A DNA stretch of 64,000 nt from Sodalis ligni (GTDB lineage Bacteria > Pseudomonadota > Gammaproteobacteria > Enterobacterales > Enterobacteriaceae). The position numbers and the translations under genes were made by a program. The stretch spans positions 5,022,337 to 5,086,336 of the forward strand of contig NZ_CP075169.1 of assembly GCF_016865525.2 (NCBI RefSeq). Reading direction: 5' to 3'. The notes beneath the pieces were generated by a model. That model was given only the letters and a program-made list of their open reading frames with translations. It was not told the DNA's origin and ran no database searches. Shown one piece after another: positions 1 to 10,815 of the stretch (positions are counted from its first letter, which is position 1; every line of letters starts with the position of its first letter).

Positions 1-345
1 CTAAACATCTCCACTAAAAGTCATATTCGTTGTGGTCGTAAACCTGATATGTGGCCGGCTAAGCTGTTTTCAAGTTACCGACTGCTATTTGTTTGCAGGT
101 TTAACAACGTTGGTTGCAGATAAGATGGGGCCGCTACGCCGTGCATCAAGGGGTAAGGGGAAAAAAAAGCTGTTTTTCCCGTCCCTTAGCCCCGCCGTAT
201 TGTTATTGAAAACAGTCAAATAGCTATATCATTATGAAAGATATGGATTTTATGCCGTAGGATAAAAATTCAGGCCCGAACGAGATAAAAGCGAGAGCCG
301 GCGCGAAAAAACCGCGTCCGGCCCCGGGCAGACATCACCGCCTGA
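1..345. other. Non-coding left edge with one long hairpin
   Basis: I see no supportable gene here. The only strong structure is an inverted repeat at 150-193: a G-rich arm followed by a run of A at 150-168 pairs with a run of T followed by a C-rich arm at 173-193. It could act as a transcription terminator in either direction. The 63-codon open frame at 32-223 runs straight through this hairpin, has no convincing ribosome site and matches no family I know, so I do not call it. Confidence 0.5.
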
Positions 346-1656
346 TCAGGCGGCGGAATTGATCCTGTCGCCCAACGGCAATATGCGGCGCAGATCCGCC
401 GGCAGGAATATCCCGAGGGCTACCCCCATCAATGCCAGACCCAACACATACCAGGCGGGGGCCATGGGAGTGATTTTCATCAGCAGGGTGACGAATATCG
501 GCGTTAGGCCGCCGAACACGGCGTAAGCAATATTATAGGAGAACGAAATACCGCTGAAACGCACCGCGGCGGGAAAAACATGAACCATGACGTAAGGCAC
601 CCCGCCCACCACGCCGACGCTGAAACCCGCCAGCCCATAGGCGACGAATAGCTGCAGCGGGTGGCCGCCGCCGGCGTGGTAGAACAGCCAGCTGAAAACG
701 GCCAGCATAAGGCAGCCGTACGTAAAGGTCTTACCCGCGCCCAGGGTATCGATGACCGCACCGGTGACCACGCACCCCGCCGCCAGGGCAATGGTGGCCA
801 GGCAATTGGCTTCCAGCGCCAGGGCCGCCGGCACCCCTGCCTGCTGTTGCAGCCACAGGGGTGCCATCAGGATCACCACCACAATGCCGGCGGACAACAG
901 CCAGGTCAGCAGCATGGAAAGGATCACCGCCTTTTGGTGGTTGACGATGACCGATTTCAGCGGCAGTTCCTTCGCCAGCATTTGCCGGGCCTGCATCTCC
1001 AGAAACACCGGTGTTTCCCGCAGCCAGCGCCGCAGGTACATGGCCGCCAGTCCGAAAACGCCGCCGAGGAAAAAGGGAATGCGCCAGCCCCACCGGACGA
1101 TATCCTGCCCAGAAATCAAGGCGTTGATCAGGGTGGCGACAAACGAGCCGAGCAATATGCCGACGGTAAGTCCGGCGGTCAAGGTGCCGCAGGCGAAACC
1201 GATACGCCGCCGCGGCACATGTTCGGCCACGAAAACCCACGCGCCGGGCACTTCCCCGCCAATGGCCGCTCCCTGCAGGATCCGCAGCAGTAACAGCAGC
1301 AGCGGCGCGGCAACGCCCAGCGCGGCATAGGTAGGCAGCAGACCCATCAGCAGGGTAGGCAGCGCCATCAGCAGTATCGACAGGCTGAACATCTTTTTGC
1401 GCCCGACCCTATCGCCGAAATGCGCCATAACGATGCCCCCCAGGGGCCTGGCCAGGTAGCCGGCGGCAAAAATACCGAAGGTTTGCATTTGCCTGAGCCA
1501 TTCCGGCAGATCGGCCGGGAAAAACAGCTTGCCCATAACGCCGGCGAAAAACACAAAAATGATAAAATCATAAAACTCCAGAGCGCCCCCCAGGGCGGCC
1601 AGAGAGAGGGTTTTATAATCTTGCGGATTCAAACGACGCCGAGGATCGCCATTCAT
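346..1656 (-). CDS. MFS transporter of the metabolite:H+ symporter (MHS) family
   Basis: Inner-membrane secondary transporter of 436 residues, probably 12 membrane segments and driven by protons. Family marks visible are GALEFYDF at residues 24-31 in the first helix, the MFS loop motif GDRVGRKK at 81-88 between helices 2 and 3, and a RETPVF motif at the start of the central cytoplasmic loop, which is typical of ProP/ShiA-type MHS proteins. The substrate (an organic acid, betaine or shikimate-like compound) cannot be told from sequence. It lies downstream of mog on the same strand, where E. coli has satP instead. The start ATG is at 1654-1656 with only a weak Shine-Dalgarno, and the ORF looks intact. 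Confidence 0.85.
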   Translation of the reverse strand: MNGDPRRRLNPQDYKTLSLAALGGALEFYDFIIFVFFAGVMGKLFFPADLPEWLRQMQTFGIFAAGYLARPLGGIVMAHFGDRVGRKKMFSLSILLMALPTLLMGLLPTYAALGVAAPLLLLLLRILQGAAIGGEVPGAWVFVAEHVPRRRIGFACGTLTAGLTVGILLGSFVATLINALISGQDIVRWGWRIPFFLGGVFGLAAMYLRRWLRETPVFLEMQARQMLAKELPLKSVIVNHQKAVILSMLLTWLLSAGIVVVILMAPLWLQQQAGVPAALALEANCLATIALAAGCVVTGAVIDTLGAGKTFTYGCLMLAVFSWLFYHAGGGHPLQLFVAYGLAGFSVGVVGGVPYVMVHVFPAAVRFSGISFSYNIAYAVFGGLTPIFVTLLMKITPMAPAWYVLGLALMGVALGIFLPADLRRILPLGDRINSAA

Positions 1657-1819
1657 AATTTTTCACTTAACGCCAGATAAAATATGAAAAAAATTCAAAC
1701 CTTATTGTAAAGATATTTTTACTGGCTGGAAACCCTTTTCACCGCCGTGAGCGGGCCGGGGAGGTAATAAGTAGTAAATGGAGGAAGACAGGACTTACAT
1801 GCCCCCGGCACGTTTCCCA

Positions 1820-2407
1820 TCAGCTGTCGGCGGGGCGGCGGGCGCTTCGGGGACGGAAGGAGGATACGACGGCCGGGTCGGTGTCCAGATACGGCCCCTC
1901 CAACAGCTGGATACAATAGGGCACGCTGGCGAAAATGCCGGTCACCAGCACCTTGCCCTGTTCATCCTTCACCCCTTCCAGGGTTTCTTTTATCGAGCGG
2001 GGCTGGCCCGGCAAATTAAGGATCAGGGCCTGTTTACGAATCACTGCGGTCTGCCGGGATAAAATGGCGGTGGGTACAAAATGCAGGCTGATTTGCCGCA
2101 TCTGCTCGCCGAAGCCGGGCATTTCACGATCCGCCACCGCCAGCGTCGCATCGGGGGTCACATCGCGACGGGCCGGACCTGTGCCGCCGGTGGTCAGCAC
2201 CAGATGACAACCCATTTCATCCACCAGTTCACAAAGGGTTTGCTCAATCAACAGCTGCTCATCGGGCACCAGACGGGTTTCCAGTTTGAACGGCGTAACC
2301 AGCGCCCCGGTGAGCCAGGCGGCCAGCGCGGGGATACCCTGGTCCTGATAGACACCTTTGGCGGCGCGATCGGAGATGGAAACCAGCCCTATGCGACATG
2401 TATTCAT
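1820..2407 (-). CDS. mog: Molybdopterin adenylyltransferase Mog
   Basis: Adenylates molybdopterin (MPT + ATP to MPT-AMP) before molybdate insertion, a cytoplasmic step of molybdenum cofactor synthesis. The protein is 195 residues, the same length as E. coli Mog as I recall it. The TTGGTGPARRD nucleotide/MPT loop is at residues 72-82, followed by the conserved DVTPDAT segment. An upstream ATG exists at 2416, but the AGGA ribosome site lies 8 bases before the ATG at 2407 and directly abuts the upstream one, so 2407 is chosen. It sits between talB and the MHS transporter, all on the minus strand, as talB-mog in E. coli. Confidence 0.95.
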   Translation of the reverse strand: MNTCRIGLVSISDRAAKGVYQDQGIPALAAWLTGALVTPFKLETRLVPDEQLLIEQTLCELVDEMGCHLVLTTGGTGPARRDVTPDATLAVADREMPGFGEQMRQISLHFVPTAILSRQTAVIRKQALILNLPGQPRSIKETLEGVKDEQGKVLVTGIFASVPYCIQLLEGPYLDTDPAVVSSFRPRSARRPADS

Positions 2408-2471
2408 GGATATCATCCTGCAGCGAATATTCCGCTTATGATATCAAGTTGCCCATTAAAGGCCAGCCGCT

Positions 2472-2496
2472 AAAAAAACGGCCCGCAACGCGGGCC
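2472..2496 (-). terminator. Rho-independent terminator after talB
   Basis: A seven-pair GC stem (2480-2486 with 2490-2496) and a three-base loop are followed on the minus strand by a run of seven T. It lies just past the talB stop codon and before mog, so mog probably has its own promoter. Confidence 0.85.
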
Positions 2497-2516
2497 ATAT
2501 TCGCTGTTGTCGCGCG

Positions 2517-3470
2517 TTACAGCAATTCTTTGATCATCTTTTCCAGCTTTTCCTGATCGACGGCAAACTTGCGGATGCCGTCAGCCAGCTTATCCACCGC
2601 CATCGGATCGAGGTTATGCTCCCACAGGAACTCGGCTTCGGTCATTTTTGCGGGACGCGCCTTGATATTTCCTGTATAGGATAGTTTACGTTCCAGCGGG
2701 CCTTCGCTTTCCGCCAGCTCTTTGAGCAACGGCGGCGCGATGGTCAGGCGGTCGCAGCCGGCCAGTTCGATGATTTCGCCGATGTTACGGAAACTGGCGC
2801 CCATGACCACAGTTTCATAGCCATGCTCTTTGTAATAGCGGTAAATCTCGGTAACCGACACTACGCCGGGATCCTGCTGGGGGCTGAACTCTTTCTGGCT
2901 GCCGTTGGCTTTGTGCCAGTCGAGAATGCGGCCGACGAACGGCGAAATCAGAAAAGCGCCCGCTTCGGCGCAGGCGCGGGCCTGGGCGAAGGAAAACAGC
3001 AGCGTCAGATTACAATTGATGCCGGCTTTTTCCAACTGTTCCGCCGCACGGATGCCCTGCCAGGTAGAGGCCAGTTTAATCAGGATGCGATCGTTGCCGA
3101 TACCGGCATCGTTATAAAGCTTGATGAGCCGTTTGGCTTTGGCGACGCTGGCTTCGGTGTCATAAGAAAGACGGGCATCCACTTCGGTGGAAACGCGGCC
3201 GGGGACCAGCTTCAGAATTTCGACGCCGATATTCACCGCCAGCTTGTCGGTGGCGTATTTAACCTGCTCGGCCGGATCGCTGCTTTGGTCGCGGGCCCAG
3301 GTGACGGCCTGATCGATGTATCGGCGATATTCAGGAATCTGCGCCGCATTAAGAATCAATGAGGGGTTGGTGGTCGCATCCTGTGGCTGGTACAGTTTAA
3401 TGGCGGTGATATCACCCGTATCGGCGACAACGGAGGTCATTTTGCGTAGGGCACTTAATTTATCTGTCAT
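2517..3470 (-). CDS. talB: Transaldolase B
   Basis: Cytoplasmic class I transaldolase of the non-oxidative pentose phosphate pathway. It transfers dihydroxyacetone from sedoheptulose 7-phosphate to glyceraldehyde 3-phosphate through a Schiff base. The 317-residue length equals E. coli TalB, with the catalytic Lys at residue 132 in [11 protein letters not shown] and Asp17 in VADTGD. The open frame extends 29 codons upstream, but MTDKL is the conserved family start and the upstream part looks like leader. A good terminator follows. It is divergent from alsT, and the two longest open frames overlap only because of the untranslated leaders. Confidence 0.96.
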   Translation of the reverse strand: MTDKLSALRKMTSVVADTGDITAIKLYQPQDATTNPSLILNAAQIPEYRRYIDQAVTWARDQSSDPAEQVKYATDKLAVNIGVEILKLVPGRVSTEVDARLSYDTEASVAKAKRLIKLYNDAGIGNDRILIKLASTWQGIRAAEQLEKAGINCNLTLLFSFAQARACAEAGAFLISPFVGRILDWHKANGSQKEFSPQQDPGVVSVTEIYRYYKEHGYETVVMGASFRNIGEIIELAGCDRLTIAPPLLKELAESEGPLERKLSYTGNIKARPAKMTEAEFLWEHNLDPMAVDKLADGIRKFAVDQEKLEKMIKELL

Positions 3471-3613
3471 GTTGAGATGTCTCATGGTGAAGGGTGTGCT
3501 TATAAGGTGGCGTTGCACGGCCTTTTCCGATAATACCACGCGTGGGGACCGGCGCAAGGCTCACACCGGTGGATTATCCGCCGCCGCCGTTTATCATGGA
3601 AGAAGAGGCGGAA

Positions 3614-5050
3614 ATGGCCGAGCTATTTAATTTCATCAATGACCTTATCTGGAATTCCGTCCTGATATATCTGTTGATAGGGACCGGGCTTTGGTTTACG
3701 TTGCGCTCCGGTTTTATCCAGTTCCGCCACTTTTTTCATATCTTCTCCATCCTGAAAGGATCGAACCAGGCCGACCGCGCCGGCATCTCGCCCTTTCAAG
3801 CCTTGTGCACCACCCTGGCGGCGCGTATCGGCTGCGGCAATCTCACCGGCGTGGTCCTGGCGCTGGTGGTGGGCGGGCCGGGCGCCATCGTCTGGATGTG
3901 GCTGGCGGCGTTTATCGGCATGGCCACCGCCTTTGTGGAGAGCACGCTGGCGCAGCTCTATAAAGTACGCGACGCGCAGGGCAATTTTCGCGGCGGTCCG
4001 GCCTGGTACATGGAGAAAGGACTGGGCCTGCGCTGGATGGGCATATTGTTTTCCTGCTTCCTGCTGGTGGGCTACGGCGGCGTATTCAACTCGGTACAGG
4101 CCGGGGCGATTGCCCAATCGCTGCAGGGCGCGTTCGGTTATAAATCCTACCAGATCGGCCTGGGGCTGGTGGCGCTGACCGCCCTGGCCATCTTCGGCGG
4201 GGTGCGGATCATTGCCCGCCTGTCGCAATGGATAGTACCGGCCATGGCGCTGCTCTACGTTATCCTGGCGGGTTGGACGGCGGCCCATAATATAGGCAGG
4301 CTGGCCGACGTGGCCGAACTGGTGTTCAGCAGCGCGTTCGGACTGCGCCAGGCCGCCGCAGGGGTAGCCGGCTACGGGATATCCCAGGCGATTTTCATGG
4401 GGGTGCAGCGGGGATTGTTCTCCAACGAGGCCGGCATGGGTTCGGCGCCCAATATCGCCGCCGCCGCCACCCCCTGGCCGCCGCATCCAGCCTCCCAGGG
4501 CTATATACAAATGCTGGCGGTGTTTATAGACACCATCGTGATATGCAGCGCCACCGCCGCCATCATCCTCACGTCCGGGGCGTTGGATCAGGCCACGCCC
4601 CCGCAGCCGGGCTTCGCCTTGATCCAGCAGTCCATCGCCTCCGTGGGCGGCGCATGGAGCACCTGGTTCATGGTGATCATTATTTTTATATTCGCTTTCA
4701 CCTCCATCATCGGCAACTACGCCTATGCGGAAAGCAGCCTGCGATTCTTCCGCCGCTGCCCCCGAGGGCTGATATGGCTGTTTCGCTTGCTGACGCTTAC
4801 GATGGTGATGTTCGGCTGCCTGGCCGATATGCCGGTATTGTGGCGGCTGGCGGATATGGCGATGGGGTTGATGACCCTCACCAATCTCATCGCGCTGCTG
4901 CTGCTGTCGCGTATCGCGTTAATGCTGGCGCGTGATTACAATAGCCAGCGCAATATCGGTAAATTACCGACCTTCTACGCCGCTAATTTCCCCGCTATCG
5001 CCGACCAGCTGTCACCGGGAATCTGGGACCGGCCGGCAGCGCCTAAATGA
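3614..5050 (+). CDS. yaaJ: Sodium:alanine symporter family protein (AGCS; YaaJ/AlsT-like)
   Basis: Inner-membrane amino acid carrier of the alanine/glycine:cation symporter family, 478 residues from the chosen start. The family core RIGCGNLTGV, the FSNEAGMGS segment and many hydrophobic helices are visible. The position next to talB and yaaA is the E. coli one. The start at 3614 gives MAELFNFIN, which aligns with the usual N-terminus, and it is preceded by a GAGGCGGAA ribosome site. An in-frame ATG at 3596 is possible but adds only an acidic tail. The ORF is intact. The actual substrate (alanine, glycine or glutamine) is not shown by sequence. Confidence 0.9.
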   Translation: MAELFNFINDLIWNSVLIYLLIGTGLWFTLRSGFIQFRHFFHIFSILKGSNQADRAGISPFQALCTTLAARIGCGNLTGVVLALVVGGPGAIVWMWLAAFIGMATAFVESTLAQLYKVRDAQGNFRGGPAWYMEKGLGLRWMGILFSCFLLVGYGGVFNSVQAGAIAQSLQGAFGYKSYQIGLGLVALTALAIFGGVRIIARLSQWIVPAMALLYVILAGWTAAHNIGRLADVAELVFSSAFGLRQAAAGVAGYGISQAIFMGVQRGLFSNEAGMGSAPNIAAAATPWPPHPASQGYIQMLAVFIDTIVICSATAAIILTSGALDQATPPQPGFALIQQSIASVGGAWSTWFMVIIIFIFAFTSIIGNYAYAESSLRFFRRCPRGLIWLFRLLTLTMVMFGCLADMPVLWRLADMAMGLMTLTNLIALLLLSRIALMLARDYNSQRNIGKLPTFYAANFPAIADQLSPGIWDRPAAPK

Positions 5051-5074
5051 GAAGAGACACAGGACCGGAAAAAT

Positions 5075-5860
5075 ATGCTTATCGTTATCTCTCCAGCCAA
5101 AACGCTGGATTACCAAAGCCCGCCGGCTACCCGGCGCTACAGCCGGCCGGCGCTGCTGGAAAGCTCAAAACAGATCATGGCGATATGCCGGAAGCTAACG
5201 CCGGCTCAGTTGTCCACGCTTATGGGCATCAGCGATAAACTGGCCAGTCTTAATGTGGCGCGCTTCCAGTCATGGCAGGAGGAGTTCACCCCCGACAACG
5301 CCCGCCAGGCGATTTTGGCGTTTAAAGGCGATGTTTATAACGGCTTGCGGGCCGACACCTTCGACGAAGAGGATTTTGATTTCGCCCAGACTCATCTGCG
5401 CATTCTGTCCGGGCTGTACGGCATATTACGCCCGCTGGATCTGATGCAGCCCTACCGGCTGGAAATGGGCATCAAACTTGCCAATCCGCGGGGAGCCGAT
5501 TTATACCGGTTCTGGGGGGATACGCTGACCGACACATTGCAGGAAGCGCTGGAGGAGCAACAAGACGACGTGTTGATTAACCTGGCATCGGAAGAGTACT
5601 TCAGAGCGGTCAATGAGAAAAAACTGGCGGGACGCATCATCAAGCCGGTCTTTCTCGATCAGAAAAACGGCAAATACAAAGTCATCAGCTTCAACGCCAA
5701 AAAGGCCCGCGGCATGATGAGCCGCTTTATCATTACCGGCAGGCTATCGCGCCCGGAACAGCTTACCGAATTTCATGACGGCGGCTATGTTTATGACGCC
5801 GCGCAATCCAGCGAAACCGAATTTATCTTCAAACGGCCGGAGCGCCCCGCAGAGCGGTAG
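5075..5860 (+). CDS. yaaA: Peroxide stress protein YaaA (DUF328)
   Basis: A 261-residue cytoplasmic protein of the YaaA family, which in E. coli limits intracellular iron and protects DNA during H2O2 stress and is controlled by OxyR. The N-terminus [16 protein letters not shown] and the C-terminal [12 protein letters not shown] segment are family hallmarks. It follows alsT by 24 bases and converges on thrC. Its last codons and the TAG stop fall inside a dispersed repeat (5838-5905), so the final seven or so residues are probably supplied by the repeat and differ from the ancestral tail. Confidence 0.93.
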   Translation: MLIVISPAKTLDYQSPPATRRYSRPALLESSKQIMAICRKLTPAQLSTLMGISDKLASLNVARFQSWQEEFTPDNARQAILAFKGDVYNGLRADTFDEEDFDFAQTHLRILSGLYGILRPLDLMQPYRLEMGIKLANPRGADLYRFWGDTLTDTLQEALEEQQDDVLINLASEEYFRAVNEKKLAGRIIKPVFLDQKNGKYKVISFNAKKARGMMSRFIITGRLSRPEQLTEFHDGGYVYDAAQSSETEFIFKRPERPAER

Positions 5861-5905
5861 GCCCGCCGGCGCCGATCGTGCAACGAGCCTGTCAAAGGGA
5901 GACCG
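5838..5905 (+). repeat. Single copy of a ~105-bp dispersed repeat
   Basis: The segment from GAGCGCCCC through GCGGTAGGCCC to CTGTCAAAGGGAGACCG matches, with scattered differences, the units tandemly repeated at 45975-46220. It covers the yaaA stop codon and most of the short yaaA-thrC gap. Confidence 0.75.
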
Positions 5906-5915
5906 CGGCAATACT

Positions 5916-7205
5916 TTACCGCGGCAAATCCATCAGCAGCCGGCGCAATTGCGCAAAATCCGCCGGCAGCTGCCGCGACAGCAGCGGCAGCGTAGCCCGC
6001 AGCGCCAGCGCCTTCGGCAACGGCAAGGAACTGCCCAGCACCTCGTCCACCGTCTCCTTGAATTTCGCCGGATGGGCGGTGCCGAGGAACAAACCGAACT
6101 CGCCGGGCTTCAGTTGATCCCGCAGCAACCGATAGGCAATAGCGGCATGGGGTTCTGAAATATAGCCCAGCGCCGCCAGCTCACGCATGGTCTCCCGGGT
6201 AATATCATCGCTCACGCTGCCATAGGACAAACTGTCCAGGCGCCAGTTCTTGCGACGGAAAAGCTCCTCCACCCGCGGCCAGTTGTTCGGCTGGCTGACA
6301 TCCATCGCATTGGACAGGGTGGTAACGGTAGGATTGGGCAACCACCGGCCGCCGGACAAAAATCGCGGCACGGTATCATTGGCGTTGGTGGCGGCAATAA
6401 AACGCTTAACGGGCAGTCCCAGCGACATAGCCAGCAAACCGGCGGTCAAATCGCCGAAGTTGCCGCTGGGCACCGAGACCACCAGCTGATTGCGCGCTTC
6501 CTGCGGCAGCTGCGATACCGCTTCAAAATAGTAACAAATCTGCGCCAGCAGACGGCTGATATTAATGGAGTTAGCCGAATTCAAGCCCAGCTCGCGTTTT
6601 AACGGCTCATCGTCAAACGCCTGTTTCACCAGCGCCTGACAGGCATCGAAATCGCTTTCAACGGCAACGGTGTGGATATTGCCGCCGAGGGTGCAAAACA
6701 GCTTTTCCTGCAGCGGGCTGATTTTACCCTTCGGATAAAGAATCACCACCCGCACGTTATCCAGTCCGTAAAAGGCGTGCGCCACCGCGGCGCCGGTATC
6801 GCCTGAGGTGGCGGTGAGAATGGTCACCGGCTCGCCTTTGGCCACCTCGGTCAGCATCTGCGCCATAAAACGGCCGCCGAAATCCTTGAACGCCAGGGTC
6901 GGCCCGTGGAACAGCTCCAGGGCGGCAATATCCGCCGAAATATTCACCACCGGCGCCGGGAATTCGAAAGCGGCGTTCACGCGCTTGTGTATGACTTCCA
7001 GGGGCAGCTCATCGCCGATATAGGCCGACAGGATGCGAGCGCTGCGGGTCACCAGATCGAGCTTAAGCAGCTCATCGATTTGCGTCGGGGTAAACTCCGG
7101 CAGGTCTCGCGGAAAAAACAATCCCTGCTGACGCCCCAGCCCTTGCTTGATCGCCTGCGCGAAGCTGACCTGCTCGTTGTGATCTTTAATATTATACAGT
7201 TTCAT
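5916..7205 (-). CDS. thrC: Threonine synthase
   Basis: PLP-dependent last step of threonine synthesis, converting O-phosphohomoserine to threonine and phosphate. The 429-residue length is within one residue of the E. coli enzyme. The PLP lysine is residue 107 in LAFKDFG, and the SGDTGAA and VSVPSGNFG phosphate-binding loops are present. It is the last gene of thrLABC, starting four bases after the thrB stop. An imperfect GC inverted repeat overlaps its stop (about 5902-5924). It is probably controlled only through the thrL attenuator upstream. Confidence 0.97.
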   Translation of the reverse strand: MKLYNIKDHNEQVSFAQAIKQGLGRQQGLFFPRDLPEFTPTQIDELLKLDLVTRSARILSAYIGDELPLEVIHKRVNAAFEFPAPVVNISADIAALELFHGPTLAFKDFGGRFMAQMLTEVAKGEPVTILTATSGDTGAAVAHAFYGLDNVRVVILYPKGKISPLQEKLFCTLGGNIHTVAVESDFDACQALVKQAFDDEPLKRELGLNSANSINISRLLAQICYYFEAVSQLPQEARNQLVVSVPSGNFGDLTAGLLAMSLGLPVKRFIAATNANDTVPRFLSGGRWLPNPTVTTLSNAMDVSQPNNWPRVEELFRRKNWRLDSLSYGSVSDDITRETMRELAALGYISEPHAAIAYRLLRDQLKPGEFGLFLGTAHPAKFKETVDEVLGSSLPLPKALALRATLPLLSRQLPADFAQLRRLLMDLPR

Positions 7206-7208
7206 GCG

Positions 7209-8138
7209 TTATCCCATCACTCGCGCGCCGGTGGTATCCAGGCGACAGATATGAACAAATCCTTCGTCGTTTTGCAGGTAGTGCTGCGCCAGCCAATCCG
7301 CCAGACGCTGCGCGGTATCCTCCCGATCGCACACCGCGAACATCGTCGGACCGGATCCGGAGATGCCGCAGGCCAGCGCGCCTATCTGGGTCGCCGCATG
7401 GCGCGCCTCGATAAATCCCGGCAGCAGACGGGTACGGTACGGCTCGGCGATGACGTCCTTCATCAGCTTGGCCGCCAGGGCGGGCTGCTGGGTATGGCTG
7501 GCGTGAATAAACCCCGCCAGGAAACGGCCGTGGCTGATACAGTCCTGGCGGCGATACTGTGCCGGCAATATCGCCCGCGCCTCGGCGGTGGAGACCTTGA
7601 TGCCCGGGTAGGCCATGACCCACAGCCATTCGCTGAAACCGGGAATCTGTTGGCTGATGATACTGTTCTCTTCCAGCATCAGCTGGATGCCGCCGAGAAA
7701 ACAGGGCGCCACATTATCGTAATGGACGCTGCCGGAAATGCGCCCTTCCATTTCTCCCATCAGCGTCAGCATATGGTTTTCGTCCAGGGGATAATCGCAG
7801 TAGGCGTTCATCGCTACCAGCGCCGCCACCACTGAACAGGCGCTGGAGCCCAGGCCGGAGCCGATAGGCATGTTTTTTTCCAGCATCATGGCTACCGGAA
7901 CGGTTTTACCCACCGCCTGGCAAAATCGCTGCCAGCATTGATAAACGATGTTCTGCTGCGGATCCGCCGGCAGCTTGCCGGCAAAACGACCTTGATTGGT
8001 CAGGCTGAACTGCGCCGCGGCTTCCACCGTCACGCAATCCCCCAGCAGCGTACCGTCCACCGGCGAAACCGCCGCCCCCAGCACATCGAAGCCGACACTG
8101 ACATTACCTATTGATGCCGGCGCATACACCTTAACCAT
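7209..8138 (-). CDS. thrB: Homoserine kinase
   Basis: GHMP-family kinase that phosphorylates homoserine for ThrC. It is 309 residues from [12 protein letters not shown]. The ATP-binding glycine-rich loop [11 protein letters not shown] is at residues 91-101. The start at 8138 lies one base after the thrA stop codon, so translation is coupled. The longer open frame that overlaps the thrA end is not used. Confidence 0.97.
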   Translation of the reverse strand: MVKVYAPASIGNVSVGFDVLGAAVSPVDGTLLGDCVTVEAAAQFSLTNQGRFAGKLPADPQQNIVYQCWQRFCQAVGKTVPVAMMLEKNMPIGSGLGSSACSVVAALVAMNAYCDYPLDENHMLTLMGEMEGRISGSVHYDNVAPCFLGGIQLMLEENSIISQQIPGFSEWLWVMAYPGIKVSTAEARAILPAQYRRQDCISHGRFLAGFIHASHTQQPALAAKLMKDVIAEPYRTRLLPGFIEARHAATQIGALACGISGSGPTMFAVCDREDTAQRLADWLAQHYLQNDEGFVHICRLDTTGARVMG

Positions 8139-8139
8139 T

Positions 8140-10599
8140 TTAAACTCCCAGCTTCCATGACAGCGTACGCAAAAGATCCGCAAAGACACCGGCGGCCGTT
8201 ACTTCGTTGCCGGCGCCGTAACCGCGCAATACCAGCGGCAACGGTTGATAATAACGGGTGTAAAAGGCCAGTGCGTTTTCACCATCCTTCACTTTGTATA
8301 ACGGATTATTACCGTCCACCGCGGCGATTCTCACCCGGCATCGGCCATCGTCGATACTGGCGACGTAACGCAACACCTTGCCCTCATCACGGGCCGCCGC
8401 CACTTTGGCGCCGAAGGCATCGTCAATCTCCGGCAGTCTGGCCATAAACGTCTCCACGTCGCCGCCGTCGTCAAACCCTTCCGGCAACACGGGCTCCACC
8501 TCCACATCCGCCAGTTCCAGCTGATGGCCGGCCTCACGGGCAAGGATCAGTAACTTACGCGCAACATCCGTACCTGACAAGTCATCCCGCGGATCGGGCT
8601 CGGTAAACCCCAGTTCTTTCGCCGCCAGCGTCGCGGCCGACAGCGACAGGCCTTCATCCAGTTTGCCGAAAATATAGGACAGGGATCCGGAAAGGATACC
8701 GGAAAACCGCGTCAATTCATCGCCGGCATTCAGCAGATTCTGTAAATTCTCGATCACCGGCAAACCGGCGCCGACGTTGGTATCGTAAAGGAATTTACGG
8801 CGCGATCCCGCCGCCGCCCCGCGCATTTGCCGGTAATACTGCATGGATGAGGTGTTGGCCTTTTTATTGGGGGTCACCACATGAAAACCGTCGGCCAGGA
8901 AATCGGCGTATTGATCGGCAATCGCCGCGCTGCTGGTGCAGTCAACGATAACCGGATTAAGCAGATGATACTCTTTCACCAGGCGGATAAGCCGTCCCAG
9001 ATTAAAAGGCTCACGGGCCTGCGCCAGCTCCTCCTGCCAGCTATCCAGCGCGATGCCGTGGACATTGGTGAGCAGCGCCTTTGAATTGGCGATACCGCAC
9101 ACCCGCAGATCGATATGCTTCTCTTTAAGCCATTGGTGCTGGCGGCGGATTTGCTCCAGCAATGCGCCGGCAACCCCGCCCGAACCGATGACGAACACTT
9201 CGATAACCTGATCGGTATTGAACAGCATCTGGTGGGCGACACGCACCCCGGTGGTGGTAAGATCATTATCCACCACCACCGAGATAGACCGTTCGGACGA
9301 GCCCTGGGCGATGGCGATGATATTGATATTGGCCCGCGCCAGCGCCGCGAACAGCTTGGCGGACAGCCCGCGCTGAGTGCGCATCCCGTCGCCAATGACC
9401 GAAATGATCGCCAGTTTGTTCATAATATCCAGCGGTTCCAGCAGGCCGTCCTTAAGCTCCAGGTAGAACTCATCTTCCAGGGCCTTGCGGGCGCCGTTTA
9501 ATTCGTTTTGCGGCACGCAGAAGCTGATGCTGTATTCCGACGAGGACTGGGTTATCAACACCACCGAACTGCCGGCGCGGGACATGGCGGCGAAAACCCG
9601 CGCGGCCATGCCGATCATCCCTTTCATGCCCGGACCGGATACGTTAATCATCGCCATATTATTAAGGTGCGTAATTCCCTTCACCGGATTGGACAGGTCC
9701 GGATCGGTACGGCCGATCAACGTTCCCGGCGCCTGCGGGTTTTCGGTATTTTTTATCAGACAGGGAATCTGGAAGCGGGCGATGGGGGCAATGGTGCGGG
9801 GATGCAGCACCTTGGCGCCGAAGTAGGAGAGCTCCATCGCCTCCTGATAGGACATGGATTTCAGCAGGCGCGCATCCGGCACCTGGCGCGGATCGCAGGT
9901 ATAAACCCCGTCCACGTCGGTCCATATTTCACAGCAATCGGCGCGCAGACAGGCGGCCAATACCGCGGCGGAATAGTCGGAGCCGTTACGCCCCAGCACC
10001 ACCAGTTCCCCTTTCTCGTTGCCGGCGGTAAAACCGGCCATCAGAATAATATGATCCGGCGGGATAGCGGCATCATTGATACGCCGGGTGGATTCCACGA
10101 TGTCTACGGTGGATTCCAGGAATCCGCCCTGTGCCAGCAGCTTCTCCACCGGATTGATGACCGTCACGGCAAAACTGCGGGCGATAAATACCGCCTCCAT
10201 AATGGCGATAGACAGCTTTTCACCGCGGCAAATGATGGCGGCGTTGATGCTGTCGGGGCACTGCTTGAGCAGGCTGATGCCGTGCAGCAACTGTTTGATT
10301 TGGGCGAATTCCTGCTCCACCAATATCCGTAAAGCGATGTAATCGAGCCCTCGCTGCGTCTGGGACAAACCCAGCAGCAGGTCGGCGAAGATCTGTTCGG
10401 CATCATGCATGGTGGGCTGGATATCCATGCCGGCGAGCGTCTTTTCGATCATCGAAACCAGATGGTTGGTGATTTTGGCGGGTGCGGAAAGCACCGTGGC
10501 GACCTGTCCCTGCCCTGCATTGCTTTCAATGATATCGGCCACCCGGCTGAACCGCTCAGCGTTGGCCACCGAGGTACCACCGAATTTCAGTACTCGCAT
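8140..10599 (-). CDS. thrA: Bifunctional aspartokinase I / homoserine dehydrogenase I
   Basis: An 819-residue two-enzyme protein for the first and third steps from aspartate to threonine. The kinase domain begins with KFGGTS at residues 5-10. Two ACT-type regulatory repeats follow in the middle (about 315-455), and the NAD(P)-binding GSGGVAGAL of the dehydrogenase opens the C-terminal half (about 470). Threonine feedback inhibition is known for the family. An AGGAG site lies 10 bases before the ATG. It is preceded by the attenuator and leader peptide, as in E. coli. Confidence 0.98.
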   Translation of the reverse strand: MRVLKFGGTSVANAERFSRVADIIESNAGQGQVATVLSAPAKITNHLVSMIEKTLAGMDIQPTMHDAEQIFADLLLGLSQTQRGLDYIALRILVEQEFAQIKQLLHGISLLKQCPDSINAAIICRGEKLSIAIMEAVFIARSFAVTVINPVEKLLAQGGFLESTVDIVESTRRINDAAIPPDHIILMAGFTAGNEKGELVVLGRNGSDYSAAVLAACLRADCCEIWTDVDGVYTCDPRQVPDARLLKSMSYQEAMELSYFGAKVLHPRTIAPIARFQIPCLIKNTENPQAPGTLIGRTDPDLSNPVKGITHLNNMAMINVSGPGMKGMIGMAARVFAAMSRAGSSVVLITQSSSEYSISFCVPQNELNGARKALEDEFYLELKDGLLEPLDIMNKLAIISVIGDGMRTQRGLSAKLFAALARANINIIAIAQGSSERSISVVVDNDLTTTGVRVAHQMLFNTDQVIEVFVIGSGGVAGALLEQIRRQHQWLKEKHIDLRVCGIANSKALLTNVHGIALDSWQEELAQAREPFNLGRLIRLVKEYHLLNPVIVDCTSSAAIADQYADFLADGFHVVTPNKKANTSSMQYYRQMRGAAAGSRRKFLYDTNVGAGLPVIENLQNLLNAGDELTRFSGILSGSLSYIFGKLDEGLSLSAATLAAKELGFTEPDPRDDLSGTDVARKLLILAREAGHQLELADVEVEPVLPEGFDDGGDVETFMARLPEIDDAFGAKVAAARDEGKVLRYVASIDDGRCRVRIAAVDGNNPLYKVKDGENALAFYTRYYQPLPLVLRGYGAGNEVTAAGVFADLLRTLSWKLGV

Positions 10600-10626
10600 T
10601 TGTTTTTTTCTCCTGAATTGAAGCTT

Positions 10627-10663
10627 AAAAAAAAGCCCGCACTGTCAAGGTGCGGGCTTTTTT
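10627..10663 (-). terminator. thr operon attenuator
   Basis: An eight-pair GC stem (10635-10642 with 10650-10657) and a T run on the minus strand lie between thrL and thrA. Layout and sequence closely match the E. coli thr attenuator. Stalling of ribosomes on the Thr/Ile codons of thrL should prevent this hairpin from forming. Confidence 0.95.
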
Positions 10664-10681
10664 CTGTTTATCCTGTATGCG

Positions 10682-10750
10682 TCAGCCCGCACCGCTACCT
10701 GTGGTATCGGTGGTGGTAATAATAATGGTGCTCGGGCTGATAGTGCGCAT
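10682..10750 (-). CDS. thrL: thr operon leader peptide
   Basis: A 22-codon leader starting MRTISPSTIIITTTD. It has seven Thr codons (residues 3, 8, 12-14, 16, 17) and four Ile codons (4, 9-11), the two amino acids that regulate the thr operon. It ends in GSGAG as in E. coli, where the stop region pairs with the attenuator. The ribosome site is weak. An Asp codon at 15 breaks the Thr run. Confidence 0.95.
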   Translation of the reverse strand: MRTISPSTIIITTTDTTGSGAG

Positions 10751-10787
10751 GTATGGAACAATCTATAGTATTTTTCTATGCCCTATT

Positions 10788-10815
10788 GGTTAAAGCAATC
10801 AGGCTATAAAGTCAA
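10788..10815 (-). promoter_or_regulatory. Probable thrLABC promoter
   Basis: A TTGACT -35 box (10810-10815) and a TTAACC -10 region (10788-10793) lie 16 bases apart on the minus strand, about 40 bases before thrL. The arrangement resembles the E. coli thr promoter, including the shared TTTAACCAATA stretch. Confidence 0.7.

Noticed and set aside
32..223. 63-codon open frame at the left edge
   Set aside because: It reads through a long inverted repeat, has no good ribosome site and resembles no family.
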